A stretch of DNA of 27,539 bases from positions 1-27,539 of the forward strand of contig JABJKL010000241.1 of NCBI GenBank assembly GCA_018660405.1. The letters run 5' to 3'. This document shows, one piece after another, positions 16,486-24,786 of this stretch. Every line of letters starts with the position of its first letter. Within the stretch, counting starts at the first letter, position 1. The notes below the pieces were generated by a model, which saw nothing but the letters and a program-made list of their open reading frames with translations, was not told the DNA's origin and did not search any database. Position numbers and translations under genes: made by a program. This stretch comes from Pseudomonadota bacterium (GTDB taxonomy: Bacteria > Pseudomonadota > Gammaproteobacteria > Arenicellales > Arenicellaceae).

Positions 16486-17469
16486 ATGGGCAAGGGAACA
16501 CTTAATCGACGTTTTTCAGTAGCGCCGATGATGGAATGTACAGATCGCCACTTTCGATATTTGGCGAGACTCTTGTCACGGCATACTTTGCTGTACACAG
16601 AGATGATTACCTCTGCTGCCTTGGTTCACGGTGACCGTGATCACCTGCTGGCTTACGACGCGTTTGAGCATCCTGTCGCTTTGCAGCTTGGGGGAAGCAA
16701 GGCCGATGAAATGGCGCAAGCTGCCGAGCTTGCCGAAGCCCACGGATTTGATGAGGTCAATATTAACTGTGGTTGCCCCAGTGACCGGGTGCAGTCTGGC
16801 AGTTTTGGGGCATGTTTGATGATTGAGCCACAGATTGTGGCTGACAATGTAAAAGCCATGCGCGCTGCCTGCGATTTGCCCGTGACGATTAAATCACGAA
16901 TTGGCGTAGATCATCACGACAGTTATGAGGAGCTTGTGCGTTTTGTTGAGTGCATAGCGGCAGCAGGATGTGAAACATTTATTGTGCATGCGCGAAAGGC
17001 TTGGTTGAGTGGCCTTAGTCCGAAGCAAAATCGAGATGTTCCTCCGCTTGATTATGAGCAGGTATACCGTCTAAAAGGGGATTACCCGGAACTGGAAATT
17101 ATTATTAATGGTGGCATTACCACGCTGGCTGAAACCGAACAGCACCTGAAACATGTTGATGGTGTGATGATGGGCCGGGAGGCGTACCGAAACCCGTACA
17201 TTCTGGCTGAAATTGATGCGCAATTTTATGGCGATGAGCGAGTGAGCGTCCGGCAGCAAATATTGGAACAGTACGCCAACTATTGTGCTCGTCAGCTTGA
17301 GCTGGGCACGCGCATGCATCATCTAGCCAAGCCGGTGATTGGTTTGTTTCATGGTGAACCGCGTTCGCGTTTGTGGCGGCAGCATATTAGCGAGCAGGCC
17401 CATAAACATACCGGTGGGCTCGAAGTGTTGGAACAAGCGTTTTTGAAGATGGAGGCCGCTGTTATATGA
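16486..17469 (+). CDS. dusA: tRNA-dihydrouridine synthase A
   Basis: 327 residues, FMN-dependent, reduces uridines in the D-loop of tRNAs (positions 20/20a for DusA). RRFSVAPMMECTDRHFRYL at the start, then NINCGCPSDRVQSGSFGACL with the catalytic Cys97. It also has TIKSRIGVD, FIVHARKAWLSGLSPKQNR and VMMGREAYRNPYIL for substrate and FMN phosphate binding, and a C-terminal helical domain with HLAKPVIGLFHGEPRSRLWR. These are DusA-specific rather than DusB/C features. It follows yjbQ by 6 bp. A GCCGC/GCGGC inverted repeat overlaps its stop, without a T-run. Confidence 0.95.
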   Translation: MGKGTLNRRFSVAPMMECTDRHFRYLARLLSRHTLLYTEMITSAALVHGDRDHLLAYDAFEHPVALQLGGSKADEMAQAAELAEAHGFDEVNINCGCPSDRVQSGSFGACLMIEPQIVADNVKAMRAACDLPVTIKSRIGVDHHDSYEELVRFVECIAAAGCETFIVHARKAWLSGLSPKQNRDVPPLDYEQVYRLKGDYPELEIIINGGITTLAETEQHLKHVDGVMMGREAYRNPYILAEIDAQFYGDERVSVRQQILEQYANYCARQLELGTRMHHLAKPVIGLFHGEPRSRLWRQHISEQAHKHTGGLEVLEQAFLKMEAAVI

Positions 17470-17528
17470 GCGCGGCGTGAAGGTGTATGCGACTAGGAGA
17501 GTAGCTTGAAAAATTTTAACAAACTATG

Positions 17529-17541
17529 CGTGCGACGCACG
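17529..17541. promoter_or_regulatory. Perfect palindrome in the asmA upstream region
   Basis: CGTGCG-A-CGCACG, an odd-symmetry palindrome 38 bp before the AsmA-family start, flanked by TTAAC-like sequence on the left and TTAAA on the right. It could be an operator for a dimeric regulator or a short RNA hairpin. No family assignment is possible from one copy. Confidence 0.3.
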
Positions 17542-17579
17542 TTAAACTCGTGCCCATTAGGTGCAAATGAGTCGGAACG

Positions 17580-19745
17580 ATGAAAAAACTATTTAAATTG
17601 CTCGGCTGGCTGGTCTCGACACTTTTCGTTTTGGTTTTACTGGCGATCGTAATTTTGCCGAATCTTTTTGACCCGAATGATTATCGGGACGAGTTGGTAA
17701 GTCTGGTTAAGGAAAAAACCGGACGAGACCTGACCCTTGATGGTGATCTTTCTTTAAGTGTTTTTCCGTGGTTAGGCGTTAGCACAGGTGCGGTATCTTT
17801 TTCTCAACCTGCTGGCATAGATGCGCCAGATATGCTGAGCGTCGAAGCCGTCGATCTGCGCGTCAAGTTGTTGCCTTTATTGCAGTCGAAGGTAGAAGTG
17901 GCGACCATTATTCTTTCTGAACCGCAGCTGCATATCGTTGTGAGCGAGTCGGGCCAAAGCAGTTTGAGCGGCTTTTCCGGCGAACACGTGAGTGAGCAAG
18001 AGTCGACTGAGGATGCTGCCGGTGCAGCCGTCGCGCTGGCGGTCGCGGGGGTGGAATTGACGAATGGACATTTAATTTATGATGATCAGCAAGCGGGCCA
18101 GCGATACGAGCTGAGTGGTTTACAAGTCGTTACTGGCAATTTGTTGGGTAGCAGTCTGGAAGATATATTGATCGAAGGCGTGTTTATCGATAGCACGCAG
18201 GCCGACCCGGTTGAGTTTAAGGTCCAGGGCCAGGGGGCGATAGACGTTAACCGCTATTTTCTGACGATGGCGGACTTTGATGTCAACGTCGTTCAGGGTG
18301 CTGTTAGTGCTGATTTAGTGATTGGAGGCTTGAAGTTTGCTCAACAAACGGGTCAGGCGGAACTTACCGAGGTGACCGCTTTTGTTGATGTACTGCCGCA
18401 GAGTATTGAGTTCAGGTTAGCCAGCGCTACATTGGATTTGGGCGCGCAAGTTTTGGAAGTACCAGAGCTTGCAGTGATTATTGGTGATACGCGTTTTACA
18501 GCCTCTGCGTCAGGGCAAAAGATTATTGATGCGCCGGTATTTAGTGGGAACCTGAATGCAGCTAGCTTTAATTTGCAAACCTTGCTCTCTGATCTGGCGG
18601 TGGATTATCAAACGACAGATCCAGAAGCCATGCGAGCGGTGGCGTTGAGTGCTGACTATCAGGCAACAATGGATAGTGTTGCGTTAACGAATTTGCTGGT
18701 GCAGTTAGACCAAACCAAATTGGAAGGTTCGTTTTCGGCTGAAAATTTTGCTGCGCCACAGTTAGCGTTTGAGCTTGATATGAACGCAATCAATATTGAC
18801 CGCTATATGAGCCCGGCCGTTGAACAAGAGCAAGAACCCGCTGCCCTCGCATTGGTGGTGCCACTGGCCGCGCTGCGAGGTGCGCACGCTAATGGTACGT
18901 TCAATGCATCGTCTATGACCGCTGGTGGGATGAAGGTAGGCGATATTGATGTGGACGTGGAGACGGTCGGTAACACGATGATAATTACTTACAATGCGGC
19001 ACTTTATGGTGGCGCGTTGCGTGGTGAAATTCAGTACCTCGATCATGGAGCCGAGGCCCAGATGATTGTTAATCAAGGTGTTTATGACGTTGATTTAGGG
19101 GCACTACTAAGCGATATAGAAGTGACTGACAGATTGAGTGGCAGTGGCACATTGGATATTGATCTGACAATCACTGAAACCGCTACCGGTCAGACCAATA
19201 AGGGAACCGTCGGCGTGCTTGCCCGCGACGGTGCGCTTAAGGGGGTTGACGTTAAAGCTATTATTGACAAGGTTGCTGATGTTTATGCCAGTATCAAAGG
19301 CGGTGAGAGCGGCGCGGGTGGGGATGTCGAGGCTTCATCAGAGAGTAGCGACGAAACCAGGTTTGCCGAACTGAGTGGCACCTTTGCTATAAACGACCAA
19401 TTGCTTACTAACGATGATTTTTTAATGAAAGCCCCGTTGTTTAGAGTGCAAGGCGAAGGACAGATCGATTTGGAAAAGGAGTCGTTGAACTACTTGACCA
19501 CTTTGGCGGTGGTGGCGACCAGTGAAGGGCAAGATGGTGAGGACCGATCCGATCTGGCGGGTTTGGATATACCGGTTCGATTTTCAGGTGATTTGACGGC
19601 ACCGTCTTACCGAATCGATTTTGGTGAATTGCTGAAGCAGTTGGCGCGCCAAACAGTCGCTGAGAAGAAAGACGAGTTGAAAGAAGGATTGCAAGAAAAA
19701 CTTGGTGAGGAAGCGGGCAATTTGTTAAAGGGGCTGTTTAACTAG
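17580..19745 (+). CDS. AsmA family inner-membrane-anchored envelope protein
   Basis: 721 residues. One N-terminal membrane segment (about 8-29) with little before it, then a large periplasmic part. The LFDPNDYRDELVSLVKEKTG motif right after the membrane segment, followed by DGDLSLSVFPWLGVSTGAVS, is the AsmA N-terminal signature. The C-terminal part contains the GTGxxxG-like LSGSGTLDIDLTITETATG and SLNYLTTLAVVA/IPVRFSGDLTAPSYRID segments of AsmA_2-type domains. AsmA-like proteins are related to bridge-like lipid transporters and influence outer-membrane and LPS assembly. It ends in a charged helix rich in K, E and L. A secreted SRPBCC protein gene follows 59-92 bp downstream, depending on its start. 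Confidence 0.9.
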   Translation: MKKLFKLLGWLVSTLFVLVLLAIVILPNLFDPNDYRDELVSLVKEKTGRDLTLDGDLSLSVFPWLGVSTGAVSFSQPAGIDAPDMLSVEAVDLRVKLLPLLQSKVEVATIILSEPQLHIVVSESGQSSLSGFSGEHVSEQESTEDAAGAAVALAVAGVELTNGHLIYDDQQAGQRYELSGLQVVTGNLLGSSLEDILIEGVFIDSTQADPVEFKVQGQGAIDVNRYFLTMADFDVNVVQGAVSADLVIGGLKFAQQTGQAELTEVTAFVDVLPQSIEFRLASATLDLGAQVLEVPELAVIIGDTRFTASASGQKIIDAPVFSGNLNAASFNLQTLLSDLAVDYQTTDPEAMRAVALSADYQATMDSVALTNLLVQLDQTKLEGSFSAENFAAPQLAFELDMNAINIDRYMSPAVEQEQEPAALALVVPLAALRGAHANGTFNASSMTAGGMKVGDIDVDVETVGNTMIITYNAALYGGALRGEIQYLDHGAEAQMIVNQGVYDVDLGALLSDIEVTDRLSGSGTLDIDLTITETATGQTNKGTVGVLARDGALKGVDVKAIIDKVADVYASIKGGESGAGGDVEASSESSDETRFAELSGTFAINDQLLTNDDFLMKAPLFRVQGEGQIDLEKESLNYLTTLAVVATSEGQDGEDRSDLAGLDIPVRFSGDLTAPSYRIDFGELLKQLARQTVAEKKDELKEGLQEKLGEEAGNLLKGLFN

Positions 19746-19837
19746 TAATCCGTTATGCTAGCGCTCCTTCAATTAAGGCAAACAATCGAATAGGCTTATC
19801 ATTAGTGGGTAATTTGGTGAGAGTGATGAGGTCGGGA

Positions 19838-20395
19838 ATGCGCCGCTGTGCGTTATTGTTGGTGTTGATGTGCGGAATTCAATTGGCCCATGCGGCCAGA
19901 ATAATCAATGGTGACGTTGATCGAAACGATGGAATCTTTAATATCGAATATCTAGCTGAAGTTGATGTCAGTCCGGAGGTGTTAGCGAGTGCGATACTTA
20001 ACTATGAGGACTACATTCAGCTTTCGCCATTAGTAGAGGAAATTAGATTTAGCCAGGCGGCGACAGATTTTCCGCAAATTGATATTAGATTGCGGATTTG
20101 TATATTGTATCTCTGTCGTTCGGTAAACAAGCTGACCGATGTTATTGTTCGCTCGCCTCGAGAATTCGAGTTTCGGGGTATCGATGGTGCGGGTGATTTT
20201 GAACAATCTCGAGAAATTCTCAGAGTTGTTGAAATTGATGGGAATCCGAATCGCGCGATTTTTGAGTATTCCGCTAAATTAAACCCGAATTTTTTTGTAC
20301 CACCTTTTATTGGGAGTTGGCTGGTTGCCCGCCAGGTTCGCAGGGAGCTCATGGTTACGTTGGGTCGTTTGGAAGATTTACATTCGTTGCAGTAG
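19838..20395 (+). CDS. Secreted SRPBCC/START-like family protein
   Basis: 185 residues from the chosen ATG. A signal peptide is evident (MRRCALLLVLMCGIQLAHA, then cleavage before AR), so the product should be periplasmic. The rest looks like a SRPBCC/polyketide-cyclase-type fold. After a strand comes VDVSPEVLASAILNYEDYIQ, where the helix-grip domains usually have their first helix, then FEFRGIDGAGDFEQSREILR and a final amphipathic helix at WLVARQVRRELMVTLGRLEDL. Ligand unknown. GAGG sits 6 bp before the ATG at 19838, which decides this start; in-frame GTG (19805) and ATG (19826) upstream would only lengthen the leader. It lies between an AsmA protein and ilvD. Confidence 0.75.
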   Translation: MRRCALLLVLMCGIQLAHAARIINGDVDRNDGIFNIEYLAEVDVSPEVLASAILNYEDYIQLSPLVEEIRFSQAATDFPQIDIRLRICILYLCRSVNKLTDVIVRSPREFEFRGIDGAGDFEQSREILRVVEIDGNPNRAIFEYSAKLNPNFFVPPFIGSWLVARQVRRELMVTLGRLEDLHSLQ

Positions 20396-20448
20396 CGACG
20401 TTAAACAGCGCACATCTGATGCGCGGATGGATAAGCAATCTAGTAATT

Positions 20449-22137
20449 ATGAACAGAATCAATAAATTCAGTGCTCGTGTAACCCAGCCCAAATCGCAGG
20501 GGGCTTCGCAAGCACAGCTTTATGGTACCGGCATGTCTCGCGAAGATATGGACCGGGCGCAGGTGGGTATCGCCAGCGTTTGGTGGGAAGGGAATACCTG
20601 CAATATGCATTTGAACGATCTGGCGGCCGAGGTCAAAACGGGCGTGGTAGACGCCGATATGGTGGGTATGCGGTTTAATACCATCGGTGTAAGTGATGGT
20701 ATTGCAAATGGTACGTCTGGCATGTCGTTTTCCTTGCAATCGCGAGACATAATCGCTGACTCGATCGAAACCGTGGTGTCAGCGCAGTGGTATGACGGCG
20801 TCATCACTATTCCTGGCTGCGACAAAAATATGCCGGGTTGTATTATCGCCATGTCGCGTCTCGACCGCCCGGGGATTATGGTTTATGGCGGATCGATCAA
20901 GCCAGGCTACTACAGCAATAAATCGGGCAAAATATCTTTGGATATTATTTCTGCATTTCAGGCGTATGGTGAATATCTGTCAGACAAGATCGATGACGAA
21001 GAGCGTATAAAGGTCATTCAGCAATCTTGCCCTGGGGCAGGGGCTTGCGCCGGAATGTATACGGCGAATACGATGGCAAGTGCTATCGAGGTGATGGGCA
21101 TGAGCCTGCCTTATAGTTCGTCGATGCCGGCGATAGATCAGGGGAAGATTGATGAATGTCGACGGGCGGGCGCAGCGCTGAAAAACTTGTTGGAAAAAGA
21201 TATTAAGCCCAGCGATATTTTAACCCGTGTTTCATTCGAAAATGCGATGGTGCTGATTACCGTGCTGGGAGGGTCGACCAACGCTGTATTACATCTGTTG
21301 GCAATGGCACGTGCAGCTCGGGTTGAGCTAAGTATTGATGATTTTCAATCGGTGAGTGATCGGGTGCCGTTGTTAGCAGATCTCAAGCCAAGTGGTCGTT
21401 ACTCTATGCTGGATCTTCATCAGGCCGGCGGCACACCTGCGGTTATAAAGTATCTATTGGCCCAGGGTTTGCTTGATGGCAGTTGCTTAACGGTAACTGG
21501 CAAGACTCTGGCAGAGAATGTTGCGGACCTTCCAGGCTTGGACAAGGGACAAGATATTATTCGCCCGCTAGATAATCCAATAAAGGCCGAAGGCCATATT
21601 CAAATATTAAAAGGAAATCTTGCCCCCGGTGGGGCGGTCGCCAAAATTACCGGTAAGGAAGGTGAACGTTTTGTCGGTCCGGCAAGAGTATTCGATTCAG
21701 AGGAGTTGATGCTTGAAGCGCTGGAACAAGGAAAAATTATTGCTGGCGACGTGGTCGTTATTCGTTACGAGGGCCCCAAGGGCGGGCCGGGTATGCCAGA
21801 AATGCTGACCCCGACCTCCGCGGTCATGGGCGCCGGACTGGGTGACAAGGTTGCGATGATGACGGACGGTCGGTTCTCTGGTGGTTCGCACGGTTTTATC
21901 ATTGGTCATGTCGTACCGGAAGCTCAGGAGGGCGGTCCACTTGCACTGATTAAGGACGGCGATGTGATCACGCTTGATGCGGTGGATAATCGGATTGAAG
22001 TTAATGTTTCCGATCAGGAAATGGCTGAGCGCCGGGCTAATTGGGAAATGCCGGCTTACAAGGCGGAGCGCGGCACTTTGTTCAAATACATTCGTACGGT
22101 GAAAGATGCGTCGCACGGTTGTGTCACCGACGAATAA
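20449..22137 (+). CDS. ilvD: Dihydroxy-acid dehydratase
   Basis: 562 residues. Dehydrates 2,3-dihydroxy-isovalerate and -methylvalerate in valine, leucine and isoleucine synthesis, and supports pantothenate synthesis. Cluster cysteines are present: EGNTCNMHLND (Cys51), IPGCDKNMPGC (Cys124) and SCPGAGACAGMYTANTM (Cys194/Cys200), consistent with an iron-sulfur dehydratase of the IlvD/Edd family. The catalytic C-terminal GRFSGGSHGFIIGHVVPEA is intact. The ATG at 20449 is chosen because family members begin near KFSARVTQPKSQGASQAQLY; an in-frame reading opens back to 20317 but overlaps the upstream gene and adds unrelated sequence. No ilv partner genes are adjacent. A palindromic element begins at the base after the stop. 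Confidence 0.95.
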   Translation: MNRINKFSARVTQPKSQGASQAQLYGTGMSREDMDRAQVGIASVWWEGNTCNMHLNDLAAEVKTGVVDADMVGMRFNTIGVSDGIANGTSGMSFSLQSRDIIADSIETVVSAQWYDGVITIPGCDKNMPGCIIAMSRLDRPGIMVYGGSIKPGYYSNKSGKISLDIISAFQAYGEYLSDKIDDEERIKVIQQSCPGAGACAGMYTANTMASAIEVMGMSLPYSSSMPAIDQGKIDECRRAGAALKNLLEKDIKPSDILTRVSFENAMVLITVLGGSTNAVLHLLAMARAARVELSIDDFQSVSDRVPLLADLKPSGRYSMLDLHQAGGTPAVIKYLLAQGLLDGSCLTVTGKTLAENVADLPGLDKGQDIIRPLDNPIKAEGHIQILKGNLAPGGAVAKITGKEGERFVGPARVFDSEELMLEALEQGKIIAGDVVVIRYEGPKGGPGMPEMLTPTSAVMGAGLGDKVAMMTDGRFSGGSHGFIIGHVVPEAQEGGPLALIKDGDVITLDAVDNRIEVNVSDQEMAERRANWEMPAYKAERGTLFKYIRTVKDASHGCVTDE

Positions 22138-22273
22138 GACCTTCGCACAATTGTTCTTTTGTCCTCTGGCGGCGTTAAAAACGTACTCAATCGGTCATTT
22201 ATGCATTATAAACTCCCTCATTCCGTGCGTTTTTGCCTTGCCACAGAACAAAATCCCTGCTTGTGCAAAGGTC
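22138..22273. repeat. Structured palindromic element, family II, abutting the ilvD stop
   Basis: 136-bp element starting on the base after the ilvD TAA. Outer ends GACCTTCGCACAA and TTGTGCAAAGGTC pair at 12 of 13 positions. Further in, TTTTGT-CT and TGGC on the left match AGAACAAAA and GCCA on the right, and GGCG..AAAACG faces CGTTTTTGCC. The interior has CTCAA-N4-TCA (22186-22197), a TTTAT-GCATT-ATAAA hairpin (22198-22212), then CTCC. This is the same order as in the element at 13003-13150 with different paired bases. It may act as a 3' end or REP-like element for ilvD. Confidence 0.7.
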
Positions 22274-22299
22274 TTATACTAATGATTTAAGGAGGCGAA

Positions 22300-22680
22300 A
22301 TGAGAATACTACATACAATGTTGCGAGTTGGTGACCTTGATCGGTCGATATCTTTTTATACCGAAGTGCTCGGTATGAAGTTGCTGAGAAAAGATGATTT
22401 TCCAGAAGGAAAATTTACCAACGTGTTTGTAGGCTATGGTGATGAAACCACTGATTGTGTGATTGAATTGACCCATAACTGGGAGACAGATGACTATGAA
22501 CTGGGCACAGGTTTTGGGCATATAGCGATAGAAGTTAACGATGTGTATCAGTCGGTCGAAGATATCCGGGCGCGGGGCGGGGAAGTAACACGCGAGGCTG
22601 GACCCATGAAAGGCGGCACCCGTGTGTTGGCCTTTGTGCGCGATCCCGATGGTTATTCGATTGAGCTATTGGGTGTTTAA
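22300..22680 (+). CDS. gloA: Glyoxalase I (lactoylglutathione lyase)
   Basis: 126 residues. Isomerises the methylglyoxal-glutathione hemithioacetal to S-lactoylglutathione. Metal ligands His5, Glu56, His74 and Glu122 fall at the same numbers as in E. coli GlxI, and the lack of eukaryotic-type insertions points to the Ni(II)-activated bacterial class. HTMLRVGDLDRSISFYTEVL and FVRDPDGYSIELL are typical vicinal-oxygen-chelate motifs. A strong ribosome site (AAGGAGG, 5 bp spacer) precedes the ATG. A -10-like TATACT (22275-22280) lies right after the palindromic element, which would give an unusually short leader. No -35 is obvious, as the expected place is inside the element's right arm. Confidence 0.95.
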   Translation: MRILHTMLRVGDLDRSISFYTEVLGMKLLRKDDFPEGKFTNVFVGYGDETTDCVIELTHNWETDDYELGTGFGHIAIEVNDVYQSVEDIRARGGEVTREAGPMKGGTRVLAFVRDPDGYSIELLGV

Positions 22681-22869
22681 ACAGGTGTACCCGCTGGTAA
22701 TTAATTGGCGGTTTCGGTTAAATATTTTTCATAGACCCTAACAACTACCCTTGCCCGCAAGGTACACTCCGTGCACACACAAAGTGTGTAATTGATGTAG
22801 AAGAGTCGCGGCGAAATATTAGTTCAATAATTAAGCGTGATTCTAAAATTAAACGATAGAGGAATAAAT

Positions 22870-23256
22870 ATGAAACATTCACTTTCAACCTTGGCAATGA
22901 TAGTTTTTGCAGCGCCGGTATTTGCACAGGACTTGACTGCGCCACCTTCTGATTCAGTTGAAATAGTTGTACCTGAAGTGGCTCGAGATTGTGTATTGGC
23001 TGAACCACCCGCCGCAATCGCTGAAGATATAGATTACGATGCGTTGGTTGCAGCTCAGGGCGAAGTGAAAAGCTTCCAGGCCAGTGCCGTAACTTATCGT
23101 GATTGTCTCGACGCTTTGCGTGCGACTGAGGAATTAACCGAGGGCAATGAGATCGCTTTAAATGCATTGCATGATCAAAGTGTGGACCTTGAGGAGCAAG
23201 TAGCCGGTCGATTCAATGAGGCTGTTAAAGCTTATAAAGCAGCTAACCCTGGTTAG
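22870..23256 (+). CDS. Small secreted protein of unknown function
   Basis: 128 residues from the ATG at 22870, chosen because GAGG lies upstream and a clean signal peptide follows (MKHSLSTLAMIVFAAPVFA, cleavage before Q). An in-frame upstream ATG (22837) would put hydrophilic residues before the signal. The mature part is acidic and mostly helical, with two cysteines (41 and 79) that could form a disulfide in the periplasm, and an amphipathic C-terminal helix (about 95-125). No family is recognised. It sits alone between gloA and rarA. The 189-bp gap before it holds two short hairpins (CTTGC-CC-GCAAG, ACACAC-AAA-GTGTGT) but no T-run. Confidence 0.7.
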   Translation: MKHSLSTLAMIVFAAPVFAQDLTAPPSDSVEIVVPEVARDCVLAEPPAAIAEDIDYDALVAAQGEVKSFQASAVTYRDCLDALRATEELTEGNEIALNALHDQSVDLEEQVAGRFNEAVKAYKAANPG

Positions 23257-23472
23257 GATCAATTTCGTATCGACTACGAGCCATTATCAACTACGAGCCA
23301 TAGGGATAAGCTAGTAATCCGGATTTTTTCGTGAGTGCTTTTTATAAGTTGGAGGGAGCCACTCGTGCGAGACGGCAGTTAGTTGGGGCTCATGAAAACC
23401 TGAGTACGGTGCTGACACTTCAAGCACCGAAAAAGGCGCGGAATAGGGTCGTTAATAACAGGGTCATTAATA

Positions 23473-23485
23473 GAGGTATCTTATA
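23473..23485 (+). promoter_or_regulatory. Possible ribosome site and ATA start for rarA
   Basis: GAGG at 23473-23476 is followed after 6 nt by ATA (23483-23485), in frame with rarA and open through to its first ATG. The codons between read DTRPLADR, which matches the conserved RarA lead-in. No ATG, GTG or TTG occurs in this frame after the preceding TAG (23471-23473). Use of ATA as a start is rare, so this is a hypothesis. Confidence 0.3.
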
Positions 23486-23509
23486 GATACTCGCCCGCTA
23501 GCGGACAGA

Positions 23510-24778
23510 ATGCGGCCCTGCCATCTCGATGAGGTGGCGGGGCATTTGCATTTATTGGGCTCGGGAAAGCCACTACGTAAAGCTATTGAGGTCGGCCAGC
23601 TACACTCAATGGTTTTTTGGGGGCCTCCGGGCACCGGCAAAACTACGCTGGCCAGATTACTGGCGAATCACACCGAAGCAGAATTTATACCCATTTCGGC
23701 GGTGCTTGCGGGCGTGAAGGATATTCGCGCTGCTATCGAATCGGCCAAGGTTCGACAGCAAGCCGGCCTCGGAGACACTATTCTGTTTGTTGACGAGGTG
23801 CACCGCTTCAATAAAGCGCAGCAAGACGCGTTTTTACCGTATATCGAAAACGGCACGATTACTTTTATCGGCGCAACTACCGAAAACCCTTCCTTTGAAC
23901 TCAATAACGCACTGCTATCCAGATTGCGGGTATATGTTCTCAAGTCGCTTAATGCGAATGAGTTGGAAGCGCTGGTTAATCGTGCCCTGCAAAATGTTGA
24001 ATACGGTTTGGGTGGTTCTGGGCTGATTGTGGATCAGGACGCATTAAATGCTTTGGTGAATTATGCCGATGGTGATGCAAGACGTATTTTGGGCGCGTTA
24101 GAGATTGCAGCTGATTTGGCTGAAGATGGACGGATCAGTCTTGCCTTGTTGGGTGAGGTGTTGGCCGGCGGATCGGTACGCAGGTTTGACAAAGGTGGTG
24201 ATGCGTTTTATGAGCAAATATCCGCATTGCATAAATCAGTGCGAGGATCGTCGCCCGATGCGGCCCTTTACTGGTTATGTCGAATGCTTGATGGCGGGTG
24301 TGACCCATTGTATATCGCACGCCGGGTGGTACGTATGGCTTCGGAAGATATTGGCAATGCGGATCCACGGGGTGTCGCTTTGGCTTTGGATGCCTGGCAA
24401 GCGCAGGAACGGTTAGGCAGTCCTGAAGGAGAGTTGGCACTTGCACAGGCGGTGGTCTATTTGGCAGTGGCACCCAAAAGTAATGCAGTTTATGCCGCAT
24501 ACAAGTCGGCCATGGCCGATGCCAAATCCTCTGGATCTCTCGAGGTGCCGATGCATTTGCGAAATGCACCGACTAAAATGATGAAAGACATGGATTACGG
24601 TAAGGAGTATCGGTATGCGCACAATGAAAAGGAGGGATATGCCGCAGGTGAAAATTATTTTCCAGATGAGATGACGCCTGGCAAGTATTATTATCCGGTG
24701 GATCAGGGTTTGGAGATTAAGATTGCTGAGAAAATGGCGCGTCTGCGGGAGCTTGATAGTGCGAAAAATAAACCTTGA
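23510..24778 (+). CDS. rarA: Replication-associated recombination protein A (AAA+ ATPase)
   Basis: 422 residues from the first ATG. RarA/MgsA (WRNIP1 family) acts at stalled replication forks as a clamp-loader-like tetrameric ATPase. Walker A WGPPGTGKTTLARLL (38-45 core), Walker B ILFVDEVHRF (91-96 core), sensor 1 IGATTENPSFELN, an arginine-finger region ALLSRLRVYVL, and the family-specific C-terminal domain with DGGCDPLYIARRVVRMASEDIGNADP are all present. The N-terminus is odd: relatives begin with some 10-20 extra residues ending in PLAxRMRP, and the codons directly upstream of this ATG do encode RPLADR, without a standard start codon. The true start may be the ATA at 23483. The usual lolA and serS neighbours are absent. 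A palindromic element follows 8 bp after the stop. Confidence 0.93.
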   Translation: MRPCHLDEVAGHLHLLGSGKPLRKAIEVGQLHSMVFWGPPGTGKTTLARLLANHTEAEFIPISAVLAGVKDIRAAIESAKVRQQAGLGDTILFVDEVHRFNKAQQDAFLPYIENGTITFIGATTENPSFELNNALLSRLRVYVLKSLNANELEALVNRALQNVEYGLGGSGLIVDQDALNALVNYADGDARRILGALEIAADLAEDGRISLALLGEVLAGGSVRRFDKGGDAFYEQISALHKSVRGSSPDAALYWLCRMLDGGCDPLYIARRVVRMASEDIGNADPRGVALALDAWQAQERLGSPEGELALAQAVVYLAVAPKSNAVYAAYKSAMADAKSSGSLEVPMHLRNAPTKMMKDMDYGKEYRYAHNEKEGYAAGENYFPDEMTPGKYYYPVDQGLEIKIAEKMARLRELDSAKNKP

Positions 24779-24786
24779 GCGTTGCG

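Noticed and set aside
20317..20448. Longer ilvD reading starting at 20317
   Set aside because: It overlaps the upstream SRPBCC gene by 79 bp and adds 44 residues absent from the family; the conserved N-terminus begins at the ATG at 20449.
23331..23486. 51-codon GTG-initiated frame before rarA
   Set aside because: No ribosome site, no recognised motif, and it ends across the probable rarA start; regarded as chance.
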